Shown here in pieces: positions 1 through 9,407 of a DNA stretch of 64,000 nucleotides; position 1 is the first letter of the stretch, and each line of letters opens with the position of its first letter. Source of the DNA: an uncultured Ruminiclostridium sp. (lineage in GTDB: Bacteria > Bacillota > Clostridia > Oscillospirales > Ruminococcaceae); contig CAJTTE010000006.1 of the NCBI GenBank assembly GCA_910579265.1, forward strand, positions 69,913-133,912, read 5' to 3'. The notes beneath the pieces were generated by a model. That model searched no databases. It worked only from the letters and a program-made list of their open reading frames with translations, and was not told the origin of the DNA. A program made the position numbers and the translations under genes.

Positions 1-511
1 TCCATATTTACATTAAAAACTGACATATTTATTATTCCTTTCTTCTGAATGTGTCTTTAGTATAACCCCTTTTCCGTTTTTGTTTCAGTGACGAAGTCAC
101 ATTTTTTATAAAATGCGCATATTTCGTGCATTTCTTACGTCAGAACAAAACCCGGCCTTTCTTGATGCCGTTTATTAAATATCATGCTATCAACCAACCT
201 GCCGCAGGTCGCTTTTGCTGTTAAAACTTATATGAAGGCCTGCGCCAAGAACCGGATGAGGCCGCTGTAACAAATCGGAAGTCTCCACAGATACGAAAGC
301 CTCAGTTCTTGACTTTTGGTTATTGTTGTGCTAAACTTTTATCATGACCTACGGCGTATCGGCGTTATGTGACGCAGTAAAAACCAAAAGCCGTAGCATA
401 CCGAAAATGACAGTAACAAAAGCGGTCATTTTTAAAAATCGCCTGTCTTTTCGAAAGGGCGGCTTTGACATTCCGGTGCATCTGCCGGACGGAGAAAGGA
501 ATGAGATTAAA
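1..511. other. Intergenic region upstream of ankyrin operon
   Basis: No convincing gene. An open frame runs from an ATG at 344 into the ankyrin gene, but its first 56 codons have no ankyrin character and no good ribosome binding site. Around 358-376 there is a short stretch resembling the interior of repeat family C (a GTGACGCA core), so this part may be decayed repeat. No confident promoter was identified. Confidence 0.4.
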
Positions 512-1705
512 ATGGATTTTGATATCGCGAACAAGATTAAAAGCTGTTTTTGGCAGAGAGAACCGGAAAGAGCCGTGGAAACCACCGAAAAGCATCTCGG
601 GGAAATAGACTTTGACGACGAAGACGATGTCGAAAAGCTTATAGATATTATCATCCCGTCCTTAGGCGAAGAAGGAGGATTCGAATTCCTTGAATATCTT
701 ATTTCAAAGGGCTTTGACATAAACTACAAGCTGCTGAAAAAAGAATGTCTTATACTGAAGTGTGCCGAAAGATTTATTAAGCCGCAGGAATTCCAAAGGC
801 TGGCGGATCTCGGAGCCGATGTATATTCGGAAACCTCCGACGGAGATAACGTGCTTTTGCGCTGTGTCGAGAAGAACGAGGAGCTTGCGCTTTACATTGC
901 GGAAAACTTCGACCTGTCACAGCTTGACCACTCCGACAAATTCGGGGTCACTCCCCTCATGCATTCGGTTATGACAAATAACATACGCCTTACGGAGACT
1001 CTCATAAAAAAAGGTTCGGACGTGAATGCAACCGGCACCGGCGTTGTGGGAGGAAACGGATACTGGATAAAAACAGGGGGATTATCGCCTCTCGCCCTTG
1101 CCCTTCGCTTCGGTAATGAACAAGCGGCAAAAATGCTTCTGGAAGCCGGCGCGGACGAAGGTCTTTGCGATGACGAAGGCTATCCTCCCATATTTTCTCT
1201 GATTTACTACCCCTTCAGATTCCTGAACGACAACCACTTCAACAGTCCCATCTTCGACAAAAAACGAAGCATCATACCGCTTATGAAAAAACCGGATATA
1301 ACCGATTCCAGAGGATATACCGTGCTTATGGAAGCATTGTGCAGCAAGGACACTTCTTATATACATACCAATGCTTATACCAGCCTGCCCGTCACTCTGG
1401 CTCTTATCGAAAACGGCGCAAACGTCAACGCGGCCGCCAACGACGGCACAACACCGCTGCACCTGGCGGTACAAACGGCAGAACAAGCAACTAAGGCACT
1501 TGTAAAAGCGGGCGCAGATATAAATGCCCAGGACAACGGCGGAAATACGCCTCTTATACTCGCATGCAGGTATTGCGGAGAAAAGATTGTCAGATGGCTT
1601 TTAAAATCAGGGGCGGATTTCAGCATAAAAAACAACGCCGGGGAAAGCCCCGCGGATATCTGTGCCGCAAGGGGCTTTAACGACGCATTGGAACTGATGA
1701 TCTGA
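512..1705 (+). CDS. Ankyrin repeat protein (first gene of ankyrin operon)
   Basis: The protein is 397 aa from the ATG at 512, which follows GGAGAAAGGA at 491-500; an upstream ATG at 344 is possible but lacks a ribosome binding site. The first ~130 residues are acidic and helical with weak ankyrin-like units. Clear ankyrin repeats follow, with the TPL(M/H) and G(A/S)DVNA signatures, at roughly residues 140-170, 190-220 and 310-390. Ankyrin arrays bind proteins, so a binding or scaffold role is likely, but the partner cannot be read from sequence. There is no signal peptide, so it should be cytoplasmic. The stop TGA (1703-1705) abuts the ATG of the next gene, which shows tight operon coupling with the TPR-like and second ankyrin proteins. 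Confidence 0.85.
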   Translation: MDFDIANKIKSCFWQREPERAVETTEKHLGEIDFDDEDDVEKLIDIIIPSLGEEGGFEFLEYLISKGFDINYKLLKKECLILKCAERFIKPQEFQRLADLGADVYSETSDGDNVLLRCVEKNEELALYIAENFDLSQLDHSDKFGVTPLMHSVMTNNIRLTETLIKKGSDVNATGTGVVGGNGYWIKTGGLSPLALALRFGNEQAAKMLLEAGADEGLCDDEGYPPIFSLIYYPFRFLNDNHFNSPIFDKKRSIIPLMKKPDITDSRGYTVLMEALCSKDTSYIHTNAYTSLPVTLALIENGANVNAAANDGTTPLHLAVQTAEQATKALVKAGADINAQDNGGNTPLILACRYCGEKIVRWLLKSGADFSIKNNAGESPADICAARGFNDALELMI

Positions 1706-2194
1706 ATGGAATTTTTAGGTAAAAGCAAAATCCCGTCCGAAGGCGAAGAAAACGGCATAAGACTTTACAACGCATTATCCGCCGGAGATCTTCCCCTGGC
1801 AAGGCTTATAGCGGGAGATGCCGCTGAAAAATCAAATCCCGCTTCTGCTTTTAACCAGGGCTTATGTCTGTTTCTTCTGGAGGAATGGGAAAAAGCTTTG
1901 AGTGAATTAAAAAATGCCGAAAGGCTTATCGGGAATCCTCCCGAATATGAAATATCCGAAAGAAAACTTTTTATAAAGGCAATCGATATATCGGAGCAAA
2001 GAGGAGCCAAAACGCATCTTCTGCCCCTCGATCCGGATTCCGGAGCATGCCGGACACGCTACGGTCTCATACGTATACGATGGCTGACGGCGCTTTGCCT
2101 TATAAATCTCGGGCGCAACGAAGAAGCGGCACCTGTTGTCCGCTTTTTATCACAATACAATATCCGGCTTCGGACGGGAAAGGATGATAAATAA
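1706..2194 (+). CDS. Small TPR-like helical protein between two ankyrin genes
   Basis: This 162-aa protein of unknown function starts directly after the upstream stop codon. Residues ~48-80 (AFNQGLCLFLLEEWEKAL and following) read like a tetratricopeptide helix pair, and a second helix pair is at ~127-155. There is no signal peptide or membrane segment. The gene lies within an ankyrin operon, its 3' end overlaps the ribosome binding region of the next ankyrin gene, and the helical repeats suggest a partner in the same protein-interaction complex. The TPR assignment comes from pattern only. Confidence 0.7.
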   Translation: MEFLGKSKIPSEGEENGIRLYNALSAGDLPLARLIAGDAAEKSNPASAFNQGLCLFLLEEWEKALSELKNAERLIGNPPEYEISERKLFIKAIDISEQRGAKTHLLPLDPDSGACRTRYGLIRIRWLTALCLINLGRNEEAAPVVRFLSQYNIRLRTGKDDK

Positions 2195-2195
2195 A

Positions 2196-3173
2196 ATGCA
2201 GCTTGACAATATGCTTCTCCAGGCATGTAAAAACAATCAGAAGGGCGTGGTTCAGACCTTTTTGAAGCGGGGCGGAATAGATGTAAACAAGCGTGACGAA
2301 TCCGGAAACACCCCCCTTATCTACGCATGCATAAAAAATTCCAGAGACATCGTGAAAATGCTGCTGGAAAACGGCGCAGACGCGGGGCTTGAAAATCAAA
2401 GAAGCCGTTCCCCGCTGCACTTTGCCGCTGAATCAGGTAATTACGAAATAATATCTCAGCTTATAAATGCGGGCGCAGACGTAAACTGTACGGATACGGA
2501 GGGGGTTACTCCTCTTATGCTGATGGCGCAGAACGGAAAAACGGATACCGCCCTTAAATTTATCCAAAATAAAGACGTGGATATCGACCTGAAGGATAAA
2601 AACAGTCGCAGCGCTGTCGATTATGCCACACAATCCGGCCTAAGGGAGCTTGTCAAGGCTCTCTCGAAGGAGGAAGGACATACCGATACCTACGGAAACA
2701 CCACGCTTCATCACGCATGCTGGAACGGCCAGGGCGAAGTGGCGAAGGTTCTTATCGAAAACGGAGCGGATGTAAACAAGCTTAATGACGACGGCGAATC
2801 TCCTCTTGTTCTGGCGGTAAGAAGATCGAATCTGGTTATAGCCGAAATGCTTCTTGAAGCGGGCGCAAAAGCGGATTGCGCCGATATCAACGGTATTATG
2901 CCTCTCCATATTGCCGCGGACAGCGGCGAACAATTTATAGGAAAAGCTCTTATACGTGCAGGGGCGAATATAAACTCCAAAACCTCGGAAGGCTATACGC
3001 CTCTTATACTTGCCGCAAGAAGCGGAAAAAACGACTTTACCGCAATGCTGATCGAGGCTGGCTCGGATATTAACGCCGTTGACAATGAACAGCACAGCGC
3101 GCTTTATTATGCTTCGGAAGCCGGGTTTACCGAAATAACGGAGCAGCTTCTTATAGCAGGAGCGGAAAACTGA
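2196..3173 (+). CDS. Ankyrin repeat protein (third gene of ankyrin operon)
   Basis: The 325-aa product is almost entirely ankyrin repeats, about nine to ten units. Most carry the xTPL(I/M)xA and GADVN consensus; examples begin near residues 34 (GNTPLIYAC), 67 (SPLHFAAESG), 100, 170 (GNTTLHHAC), 203 and 270. I chose ATG 2196 because GGGAAAGGA at 2175-2183 is correctly spaced; ATG 2184 is in frame but touches the ribosome binding site. It overlaps the end of the preceding gene by about 0-10 bp and ends the operon. No signal peptide or catalytic domain is visible. The function is probably protein binding; the target is unknown. Confidence 0.85.
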   Translation: MQLDNMLLQACKNNQKGVVQTFLKRGGIDVNKRDESGNTPLIYACIKNSRDIVKMLLENGADAGLENQRSRSPLHFAAESGNYEIISQLINAGADVNCTDTEGVTPLMLMAQNGKTDTALKFIQNKDVDIDLKDKNSRSAVDYATQSGLRELVKALSKEEGHTDTYGNTTLHHACWNGQGEVAKVLIENGADVNKLNDDGESPLVLAVRRSNLVIAEMLLEAGAKADCADINGIMPLHIAADSGEQFIGKALIRAGANINSKTSEGYTPLILAARSGKNDFTAMLIEAGSDINAVDNEQHSALYYASEAGFTEITEQLLIAGAEN

Positions 3174-3614
3174 TCCTTCCTGTCAAAATTCCTTTTTATA
3201 AATCCACATTTTCAAGATAGAAACCGAAAAAATACAAAGCGATATAACCGGCGGTATTACAGGTGCATTCGTAAGGCTCTTTACGAGCCGAGAACCTGTA
3301 CTTATAGGAACGGCGTGTGGCTTTCCGGGCGGATTTTATCAAAAATAAGGCCTGATTTTCCGGATCTGCCGGGGCAAGTCAAGAAAATTTAACACAGGAA
3401 ATGTTCAGTCACTTTCCCAAAGTCGCCGCAAGGGTGTTCTGACAGAAAAGCGAATGTGAAAACGCAAGCTATCGGTAAAAAATGCGTAAAAGATGCATGC
3501 CGATTCCCATGTAAACAGATTCCGAACGTTTTCTGTTCACGGCAAACGAATATCTTATTTCTTCAAAGCTTTTTACATTCAAGCTTGCCTGAATCTCATT
3601 GACAGCGTTTTTAA
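3174..3614. other. Intergenic, no gene seen
   Basis: No open frame with a ribosome binding site and no hairpin with a T-run was found. The stretch is followed by a decayed family A element. Confidence 0.4.
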
Positions 3615-3799
3615 GTAAGCACCGCACAATTACCGTCTTATGGCTTTACATTTGCCTTTCTTGCATATTTCCCGAGAAGCCTGTGACTTCTCATTATCAT
3701 CATTACACAAGTTCTTCTTGAAATGCGTTGATATTGCTGCGGCGGATTTATACGATCTTATGGCGCAGCCACACATAATAGTTTTACGGCACTGCCTAA
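3615..3799 (-). repeat. Family A element, degenerate copy (A1)
   Basis: This is the most diverged of seven family A copies. It keeps recognisable blocks in order: the CACCGCACAAT terminus, the TTGCATATTT block, TTCTTGAAATGCGTTGATAT, and the CACTGCCTAA terminus. The many substitutions suggest an old insertion. The other copies are at 8.9, 11.2, 24.3, 39.9, 40.8 and 43.5 kb. Confidence 0.7.
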
Positions 3800-3800
3800 A

Positions 3801-3843
3801 AAATATCCGCTCTCGGTGCATTTCCGAGAGCGGATATTTTTTT
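3801..3843. terminator. Strong bidirectional hairpin terminator, orphan
   Basis: A perfect 16-bp inverted repeat (3801-3816 with 3824-3839, loop of 7) is followed by a T-run on + and preceded by an A-run, so it can terminate both strands. The nearest genes end at 3173 (+) and 4407 (-), so it is unusually far from either. Confidence 0.75.
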
Positions 3844-4406
3844 AATCTTTCTTAATACAAGTATCCACGCCGGATACCATCAAAGACGTGTGATATTTTC
3901 AAATCATGCCGAAGACAAAACTGATCATCCGGAATAATTTTAAAAAGCGCTTTGGGCACACCTTCGATTCAAGCTGTTTCTGTAAATAGAACCGGAAGCG
4001 GTATACGCCCGCCGTCAAGCATTGAAAAACATTTATGAAACACAAGAAAAAGCGGCGCAAAACGCTGTCTCCCCGCCAAAGCCTATGCTTTGAAATCCGG
4101 AGCCTGCACCTTATACCGATTCTTGATAAAGGGATAGACAAATAATATGGATGAACAAAGATCGGTATTAAGACCATTTCCGATCGATCAATAACAAACA
4201 GTTCGGATCCCCGAAGCTTAGCATCCTCCGGAATGCTAAGGCGCCTGCGCCGCTGCCGGATGCGGGATCACAATCGACGGCTTTCTGCTTTAAGGAGCGG
4301 AAATGTCGGACCGGCGGACTTTCCGAGCACGAGATTCATAAATTGTTTTAATAAGCCCTTTTCAAAGGATATTACACTCAACGGGAATTTGATCTTCCGT
4401 TTTCGA
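3844..4406. other. Intergenic, no gene seen
   Basis: The stretch contains an 8-bp hairpin CTTAGCAT/ATGCTAAG at about 4218-4241, without a T-run, and otherwise nothing I can support. It lies downstream of the minus-strand fruK gene. Confidence 0.35.
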
Positions 4407-5321
4407 TCACGCTTCGCATGTTTTTTCGAAAAGCTCCAGTATCGCTTCACCGCTTCCCAATCCCTCGGAAAAGGCGGTAGCTCCTCCTGCTGCGGTTCCA
4501 AGTCTGAGTGCGTATTTATAATCCCCGCGGGAAAAACTCATACCCGCTATAAACCCCGCTATCATGGAATCTCCGGCTCCCACCGTATTTACGGCTTTCC
4601 CGCAGCAGACCCCGCAACGGTGTATTTCCTCGTTTTCGTCAATCAGGATCGCTCCCCGCTCACCCATAGAAACCAGAACATTTACCGCACCCATTTCCTT
4701 CAGCCTCAGAGCATGGAATATAATGCTATCGGGATCTTCGGTCCTTATGCCGAATATCTCTCCGAGTTCATCGGCGTTGGGCTTTATAAGAAACGGATTG
4801 TACTTCAGCACATTGAGGAGCAGCTTTCCTCTTGCATCTACTACGGCTCTTATGCTTCTGTCAGATAATCGGGCAAGGATACTTTCGTAAATATCCGAGG
4901 GCAGTGACGGCGGAATGCTTCCTGCCAGGATCACCGTATCACCGTTTTTCACGGAAGACAGCTTTTCATAAAACCGCAAAACATCCGCTTCGTTTATATA
5001 AGGGCCTTTTGCATTCAAATCGGTTTCATTTCCTGCCCGAATTTTAACGTTTATTCTTGAAAAACCATTCTCCAAACGAACAAAATCTGTCTCTATCCCG
5101 TTTGCTCTGACTGCCGCTTCAATAGCATCCCCCGTAAAGCCGCCAATAAAGCCGAGAGCCTTGGAGCCGATCCCGAGCCTCTTTAATACGAACGAAACAT
5201 TGATCCCCTTGCCGCCGAAAAAAATGTTTTCCGAATCAAGGGCGTTTATTTCACCTGTTTTTATGCTGCCTGCATGTACCACATAATCCACGGCAGGATT
5301 AAAGGTAACGGTATATATCAT
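4407..5321 (-). CDS. fruK: 1-phosphofructokinase (PfkB family)
   Basis: The 304-aa length is normal for the FruK/LacC branch of the PfkB sugar kinases. The N-terminus TFNPAVDY, the substrate loop FFGGKGINVS near residue 40, and the catalytic GAGDSMIAGF anion hole near residue 255 are diagnostic. The enzyme phosphorylates fructose-1-phosphate to fructose-1,6-bisphosphate in the cytoplasm; tagatose-6-phosphate kinase is the main alternative because the subfamilies are hard to separate by eye. The start at 5321 has AAAAAGGAG eight bases upstream. No fructose PTS gene or DeoR-type regulator adjoins it in this window, which is unusual for fruK. Confidence 0.88.
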   Translation of the reverse strand: MIYTVTFNPAVDYVVHAGSIKTGEINALDSENIFFGGKGINVSFVLKRLGIGSKALGFIGGFTGDAIEAAVRANGIETDFVRLENGFSRINVKIRAGNETDLNAKGPYINEADVLRFYEKLSSVKNGDTVILAGSIPPSLPSDIYESILARLSDRSIRAVVDARGKLLLNVLKYNPFLIKPNADELGEIFGIRTEDPDSIIFHALRLKEMGAVNVLVSMGERGAILIDENEEIHRCGVCCGKAVNTVGAGDSMIAGFIAGMSFSRGDYKYALRLGTAAGGATAFSEGLGSGEAILELFEKTCEA

Positions 5322-5364
5322 AAAATTCTCCTTTTTGTTATATCGATGCTGCGCCGTCAACAGA

Positions 5365-5393
5365 CTATTACGAAGCTTATTTTAAATAGTCAA
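5365..5393 (-). promoter_or_regulatory. Probable fruK promoter
   Basis: On the minus strand, TTGACT (5388-5393), a 17-bp spacer and TAATAG (5365-5370). The -35 is good and the -10 is weak. Confidence 0.45.
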
Positions 5394-5800
5394 GCTTTCC
5401 ATAAAAAGCCGCCGATTCATTCTTAAATAAGACCTTCCGGCTTGTAAAGTCTTTTTAAATCCCATACCGTAAAGCTCTTGCCCCTCGGTTTTTTGACCGT
5501 AAAAAACCCGACCTTAACGGCGAACCGCAAAATTTTATACTGATGATCATGTAAAAGCCCGAACACGACAGTGTTCGCAAACGCTGTTATCGGATTTATA
5601 CAACGCGGAAAAACAGCGGCGGAATAAATACCCTTCTAAAATCTTATTTTTTGATACGGGGCGCTTCGATTTTTATAAATATAAAGATCATTTATATATC
5701 GTTTTCCTTTTGTTAAAAAGCCGCTTATCCGTGATAATGCATAAATTCGGAATCTGAAATACTTTATAACGTATCGGAAAAATCATTTTTACCGGCAGTT
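5394..5800. other. Intergenic, no gene seen
   Basis: AT-rich sequence without a supported gene, element or terminator. Confidence 0.35.
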
Positions 5801-6085
5801 CTAAATCACCCAGATATTCAAGACTGCTGCTATGACGATCTGAAGCAGGATTATAACGGGAAAGCCCACGGAAAATTTTGGCTTTCTTGTTTTATGCCGT
5901 ATAAGCCTCATAGTCAGATACATTGCGGGAGCTCCGAATAGCAAACCGGCGGTCATAAGTACAGCTTCAGGTATACGATGACGTCTGGCTGCTTTAGCGG
6001 CTATTTTGTCATAAACGGTCAGTACGATCCCCACAATGCTTGCAGCGGCAAGAAAGGATATTTGAAGTACATATTTGTTTTCCAT
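5801..6085 (-). CDS. DUF1294 small membrane protein
   Basis: This 94-aa protein has three hydrophobic segments (about residues 8-24, 41-62 and 76-94). It carries the DUF1294 pattern: a YDK motif after the first membrane segment, then RIPE leading into the second, then a K-T-x-K basic stretch. The family is widespread and functionally uncharacterised. GAGGAAAC precedes the ATG at 6085. It is a single-gene unit flanked by non-coding sequence. Confidence 0.85.
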   Translation of the reverse strand: MENKYVLQISFLAAASIVGIVLTVYDKIAAKAARRHRIPEAVLMTAGLLFGAPAMYLTMRLIRHKTRKPKFSVGFPVIILLQIVIAAVLNIWVI

Positions 6086-6850
6086 ATCGGTTTCCTCATA
6101 TTATATCCGGAATCTGCCCGAATGAACAGAAACGGTAAAACATCATATAAGCTTATAATAATTTAACCAATGCTCCGAAAAAAAGGTTCCGGTATTGCGG
6201 CCGTTAAAAAACCGAAATAATTTTCGATACATCCGCGAAATGTAAATCATATGATCCCGGTCTTTTAACATCGGGGCACAAGCTTAATTTTAACATTCGT
6301 CGGCAAGGTTGTCAAGGTTAATGAATAAGTAAAAACTTATAAAACCCGTAGATCCGCAAACGACCCTTTCGCCCGCGTGTATAGCCTATGCTTCATACTT
6401 GTCTTAAAGCCAAGCCTTAATCTCTGGGTATAATACCTTCCGCCGAGGAATAAACCATCCGATTCCAAGCACACGGTCTCGAACGTCTCAGGCATAAGCG
6501 TTCTGCGGTTTCAACAGAAATCTTTAACGTTAAAAAATGCGAAAGCGATCATACGAACGACAAAAACATGATTTTATGTCGCTTTACATAACTGCTAAAT
6601 TACGGCGCCGCTTTTTTGGACAAATCCGCCGTACAATATCCGCTTCCGGTTTCGTAAAATTTTATGCTTGAGTACAAATTTTCCGGTATCTTTCATATGT
6701 TTCGGTAACAGAAACCGTTTTATCATACGCTCCCATATTGATTTTTCATCTTACTTCATAAAGCTTTACGAAACACCGCCGTTTGTCAATATATGACCCT
6801 AAGATCCACAGCAGACAATATTATGGCGCGTCTGCATCCCTTCATCATTT
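6086..6850. other. Long intergenic region, no gene seen
   Basis: About 765 bp with no open frame that has gene-like start signals. No terminator or clear repeat copy was recognised apart from family E starting at 6851. Confidence 0.35.
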
Positions 6851-7022
6851 AAGAACCTTTCCAAACAGGAATTTGTGCGGGTCTTTTCGGCATATTTTAC
6901 CGATGACTGTGATAAAACTTTCTGACTTTCTTTTCGAGCAAGCCAGCCTGAGGATTTATGCCTTGTTCTCGGCAGAATTTGCTCGAAAAGCCATACCTCC
7001 TTACTATGCGGACAGGTTCTAA
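6851..7022. repeat. Family E element (E1), intact
   Basis: The ~172-bp element is bounded by imperfect inverted ends of the type AGAACCTGTCC ... GGACAGGTTCT. It shares both ends and an internal block (TTTTCGGCATATTTTACCGA) with the copy at 43468-43967. It has no coding capacity and sits just upstream of the cimA promoter. Confidence 0.7.
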
Positions 7023-7029
7023 AACACTC

Positions 7030-7058
7030 TTGACAAAATAAAAAAACAATGTTAAAAT
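7030..7058 (+). promoter_or_regulatory. Promoter of cimA
   Basis: TTGACA (7030-7035), a 17-bp AT-rich spacer, and TAAAAT (7053-7058). It leaves a leader of about 170 nt containing a UUCG-capped hairpin at about 7137-7156. Confidence 0.8.
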
Positions 7059-7233
7059 ATAAAAAGAATAACGGTAGGTATAATAAAATCATAAATTACG
7101 ACGATCCGCCGGCGGGAAAGCCGGAAGCAATAGCTTTCATCTCTTCGGAGGTGAAGGTTATTTTTGTATCCGCATATTCATACGGCTATTCGACAAAAAA
7201 ATTACCATATCTTTTAAATAAGGAATATCAAAA

Positions 7234-8859
7234 ATGGAAAAAATCGAAATATTTGACTCTACCCTTCGCGACGGGGCACAGGGTGAAGGAATAAGTTTTT
7301 CGGTCGACGACAAGCTTAAAATCCTGATGCGCCTCGACAGCTTCGGCATAGACTTTGTCGAAGCCGGAAATCCCGCTTCGAATCCTAAAGACATTGAATT
7401 TTTCCGGCGTGCGGCCGGAATAAATCTGAAAAAATCTAAGCTTACGGCTTTCGGATCAACAAGAAGAAAAAACACCTCATGCGGCGATGACTCCAATATT
7501 GCCGCTCTTATCGACGCCGGAACCGAATATGTAACTGTTTTCGGAAAAAGCTGGCTGCTCCATGTTGAAGCCATTTTAGACGCCGACTCCGAAGAAAACC
7601 TGTCAATGATAAGAGACACGGTAGGTTATCTTACTCAAAAAGGGAAAAAAGTAATATTCGACGCGGAGCATTTTTTCGACGGCTACAAAGACAATGCCGC
7701 GTATGCCATAAAAACACTTAAGGCGGCGGCGGAAGCGGGAGCCGAAAGGATCGTCCTTTGTGATACTAACGGTGGATGCTTTCCCGACGAGATAAACGAC
7801 ATGGTAAAGCTCGTAACACAAATAACAGATGTTCCGATAGGAATACACTGCCACAATGACTCCGGCTGCGCCTCAGCCAATACGATAGCTGCTGTTAAGG
7901 CAGGAGCCCGCCATATACAGGGGACGTTTATCGGTATCGGCGAACGCTGCGGTAATGCAAACCTTTCTACGGTAATGCCTAATCTTCAACTTAAGATGGG
8001 TTATCGATGCATAGACGAAAAAAGCATGGCAAATCTTACGCAAACGGCCTGTTATATAGCCGAGATCGCAAACATAAAGCTGGCGGGAAGCATGCCCTAC
8101 GTAGGAAGAAACGCTTTCGGCCACAAGGGCGGAATGCATGCGGACGGGGTAAAAAAAGATCCGCGGAGCTTTGAACATATTTCTCCGGAAAAAGTCGGAA
8201 ATGAAAGAAGCTTTCTTTTATCCGAAGTCAGCGGACGAAGCGCGGTTTTGTCAAAGCTTTCTGAATTTGACGCAAATCTTGAAAAAAACAGCCCAGAAAC
8301 TATGAGGATAATGGAAAAACTTAAAAAGCTTGAAAGCGCCGGATACCAGTTTGAAGCGGCTAATGCAAGCTTTGAGCTTCTTGTGTTAAAAGAGCTCGGA
8401 CGGTTTCAGCCTTTTTTCAGAATAGAGCATTTTTATGTTGTATCCGCTCAAAATTACGCGGTTCGCGATGTTGAAAAATCCAATGCCATGGTTAAGGTAA
8501 AGGTCGGCGACAAATGCGAAATAACCGCCGATGAAGGGGACGGCCCGGTCAACGCGATAGACAGGGCTCTCAGAAAAGCTCTGGAGGTCTTTTATCCTCA
8601 GCTCAAAAAAACTCACCTTATCGATTACAAGGTAAGGGTCATAGCCGCAGGGGACAGTACCGCGGCTGTGACCAGAGTTCTTATAGAAAGCACAGACGGA
8701 GAAACCGTATGGACTACGGTAGGCGCCTCTAAGGATATAATCGACGCCAGCCTTATGGCTTTACTTGACGCAATAGAGTATTATCTTTACAATACGTGGG
8801 AAATAAAAAGAAAAGAGGCGGAGCTTAAAATAAAGAACAAAATGCAAGAACGGTTTTAA
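7234..8859 (+). CDS. cimA: (R)-citramalate synthase
   Basis: The 541-aa enzyme belongs to the IPMS/homocitrate synthase family. The N-terminal HMGL-like TIM barrel has the signature DSTLRDGAQGEG at residues 7-18, metal-binding HCHNDSG near 208, and HKGGMHADG near 297. A C-terminal LeuA-type dimer/regulatory domain occupies roughly 400-530. The start pattern and length match the CimA branch, which condenses pyruvate with acetyl-CoA to citramalate, the first step of the pyruvate route to isoleucine. AAGGA precedes the ATG. The downstream leuC, leuD and leuB genes supply the following steps; leuA is not in the window. A homocitrate or isopropylmalate synthase activity is less likely. Confidence 0.9.
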   Translation: MEKIEIFDSTLRDGAQGEGISFSVDDKLKILMRLDSFGIDFVEAGNPASNPKDIEFFRRAAGINLKKSKLTAFGSTRRKNTSCGDDSNIAALIDAGTEYVTVFGKSWLLHVEAILDADSEENLSMIRDTVGYLTQKGKKVIFDAEHFFDGYKDNAAYAIKTLKAAAEAGAERIVLCDTNGGCFPDEINDMVKLVTQITDVPIGIHCHNDSGCASANTIAAVKAGARHIQGTFIGIGERCGNANLSTVMPNLQLKMGYRCIDEKSMANLTQTACYIAEIANIKLAGSMPYVGRNAFGHKGGMHADGVKKDPRSFEHISPEKVGNERSFLLSEVSGRSAVLSKLSEFDANLEKNSPETMRIMEKLKKLESAGYQFEAANASFELLVLKELGRFQPFFRIEHFYVVSAQNYAVRDVEKSNAMVKVKVGDKCEITADEGDGPVNAIDRALRKALEVFYPQLKKTHLIDYKVRVIAAGDSTAAVTRVLIESTDGETVWTTVGASKDIIDASLMALLDAIEYYLYNTWEIKRKEAELKIKNKMQERF

Positions 8860-8897
8860 GTGTTTATGCCTACTTACGGTTTTGGCATATGAATACT

Positions 8898-9076
8898 TAA
8901 GGCAACACCGTACAATGATTGCCTGTGAATTGCTCAGTCGGATATTTCGTCAGCTTGCATAAGTTCGACGCAGGAAAACCGACGTATTTCAAGGAGAATT
9001 TGTGTAAGATGACGGAAAATATGCAAGCAAGCCGCACGCAAAGCCGTCAGGCGGTCATTGTGCGGTATTGCCTTAA
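8898..9076 (+). repeat. Family A element (A2)
   Basis: This 179-bp element is bounded by TTAAGGCAACACCG ... CGGTATTGCCTTAA, an imperfect terminal inverted repeat of about 20 bp. A ~50-codon frame stays open through it, but differences from other copies are mostly amino-acid changing. Confidence 0.88.
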
Positions 9077-9407
9077 TCTTAGCCGAAAAATAATGTTATG
9101 CCTGCCCCTTGCCGGATTTTAAAGCCATTGAAAGAATAATGGCTCATCGGCAAAAAGAAGGATATTCGGACGAAATTTACCTGTTTGCGTCATATCTCTA
9201 AAAACGCGCGGGTACATGATAAAGACGGTTTTCGGTCTCTTGCCTCCGATCCGCTGCTTTTTCCGGGGTTTCCCGAAAAAGAGCGTATTTTCGGTGCTAA
9301 GGTGCAGCCTTTTGAAAGAAATATATTTGATTTTCCGATATACCTTAAAAAAGATATTGCAAAATCCTCCTAAAGCATATATAATATTATTGAAAGGACA
9401 GAGAAAT
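9077..9407. other. Intergenic between A2 and leuC
   Basis: An open frame here is continuous with leuC from 9216, but it lacks homology and a ribosome binding site. I see no other feature. Confidence 0.4.

Noticed and set aside
4407..5321. Tagatose-6-phosphate kinase (LacC)
   Set aside because: Possible within the family, but no lac/tagatose genes are near and the N-terminal pattern is closer to FruK.
7059..7233. T-box riboswitch upstream of cimA
   Set aside because: The conserved T-box GGTGG-type antiterminator core is absent.
9216..9407. In-frame N-terminal extension of leuC
   Set aside because: No homology to LeuC and no ribosome binding site; AAAGGA sits correctly before ATG 9408, which gives the family length.
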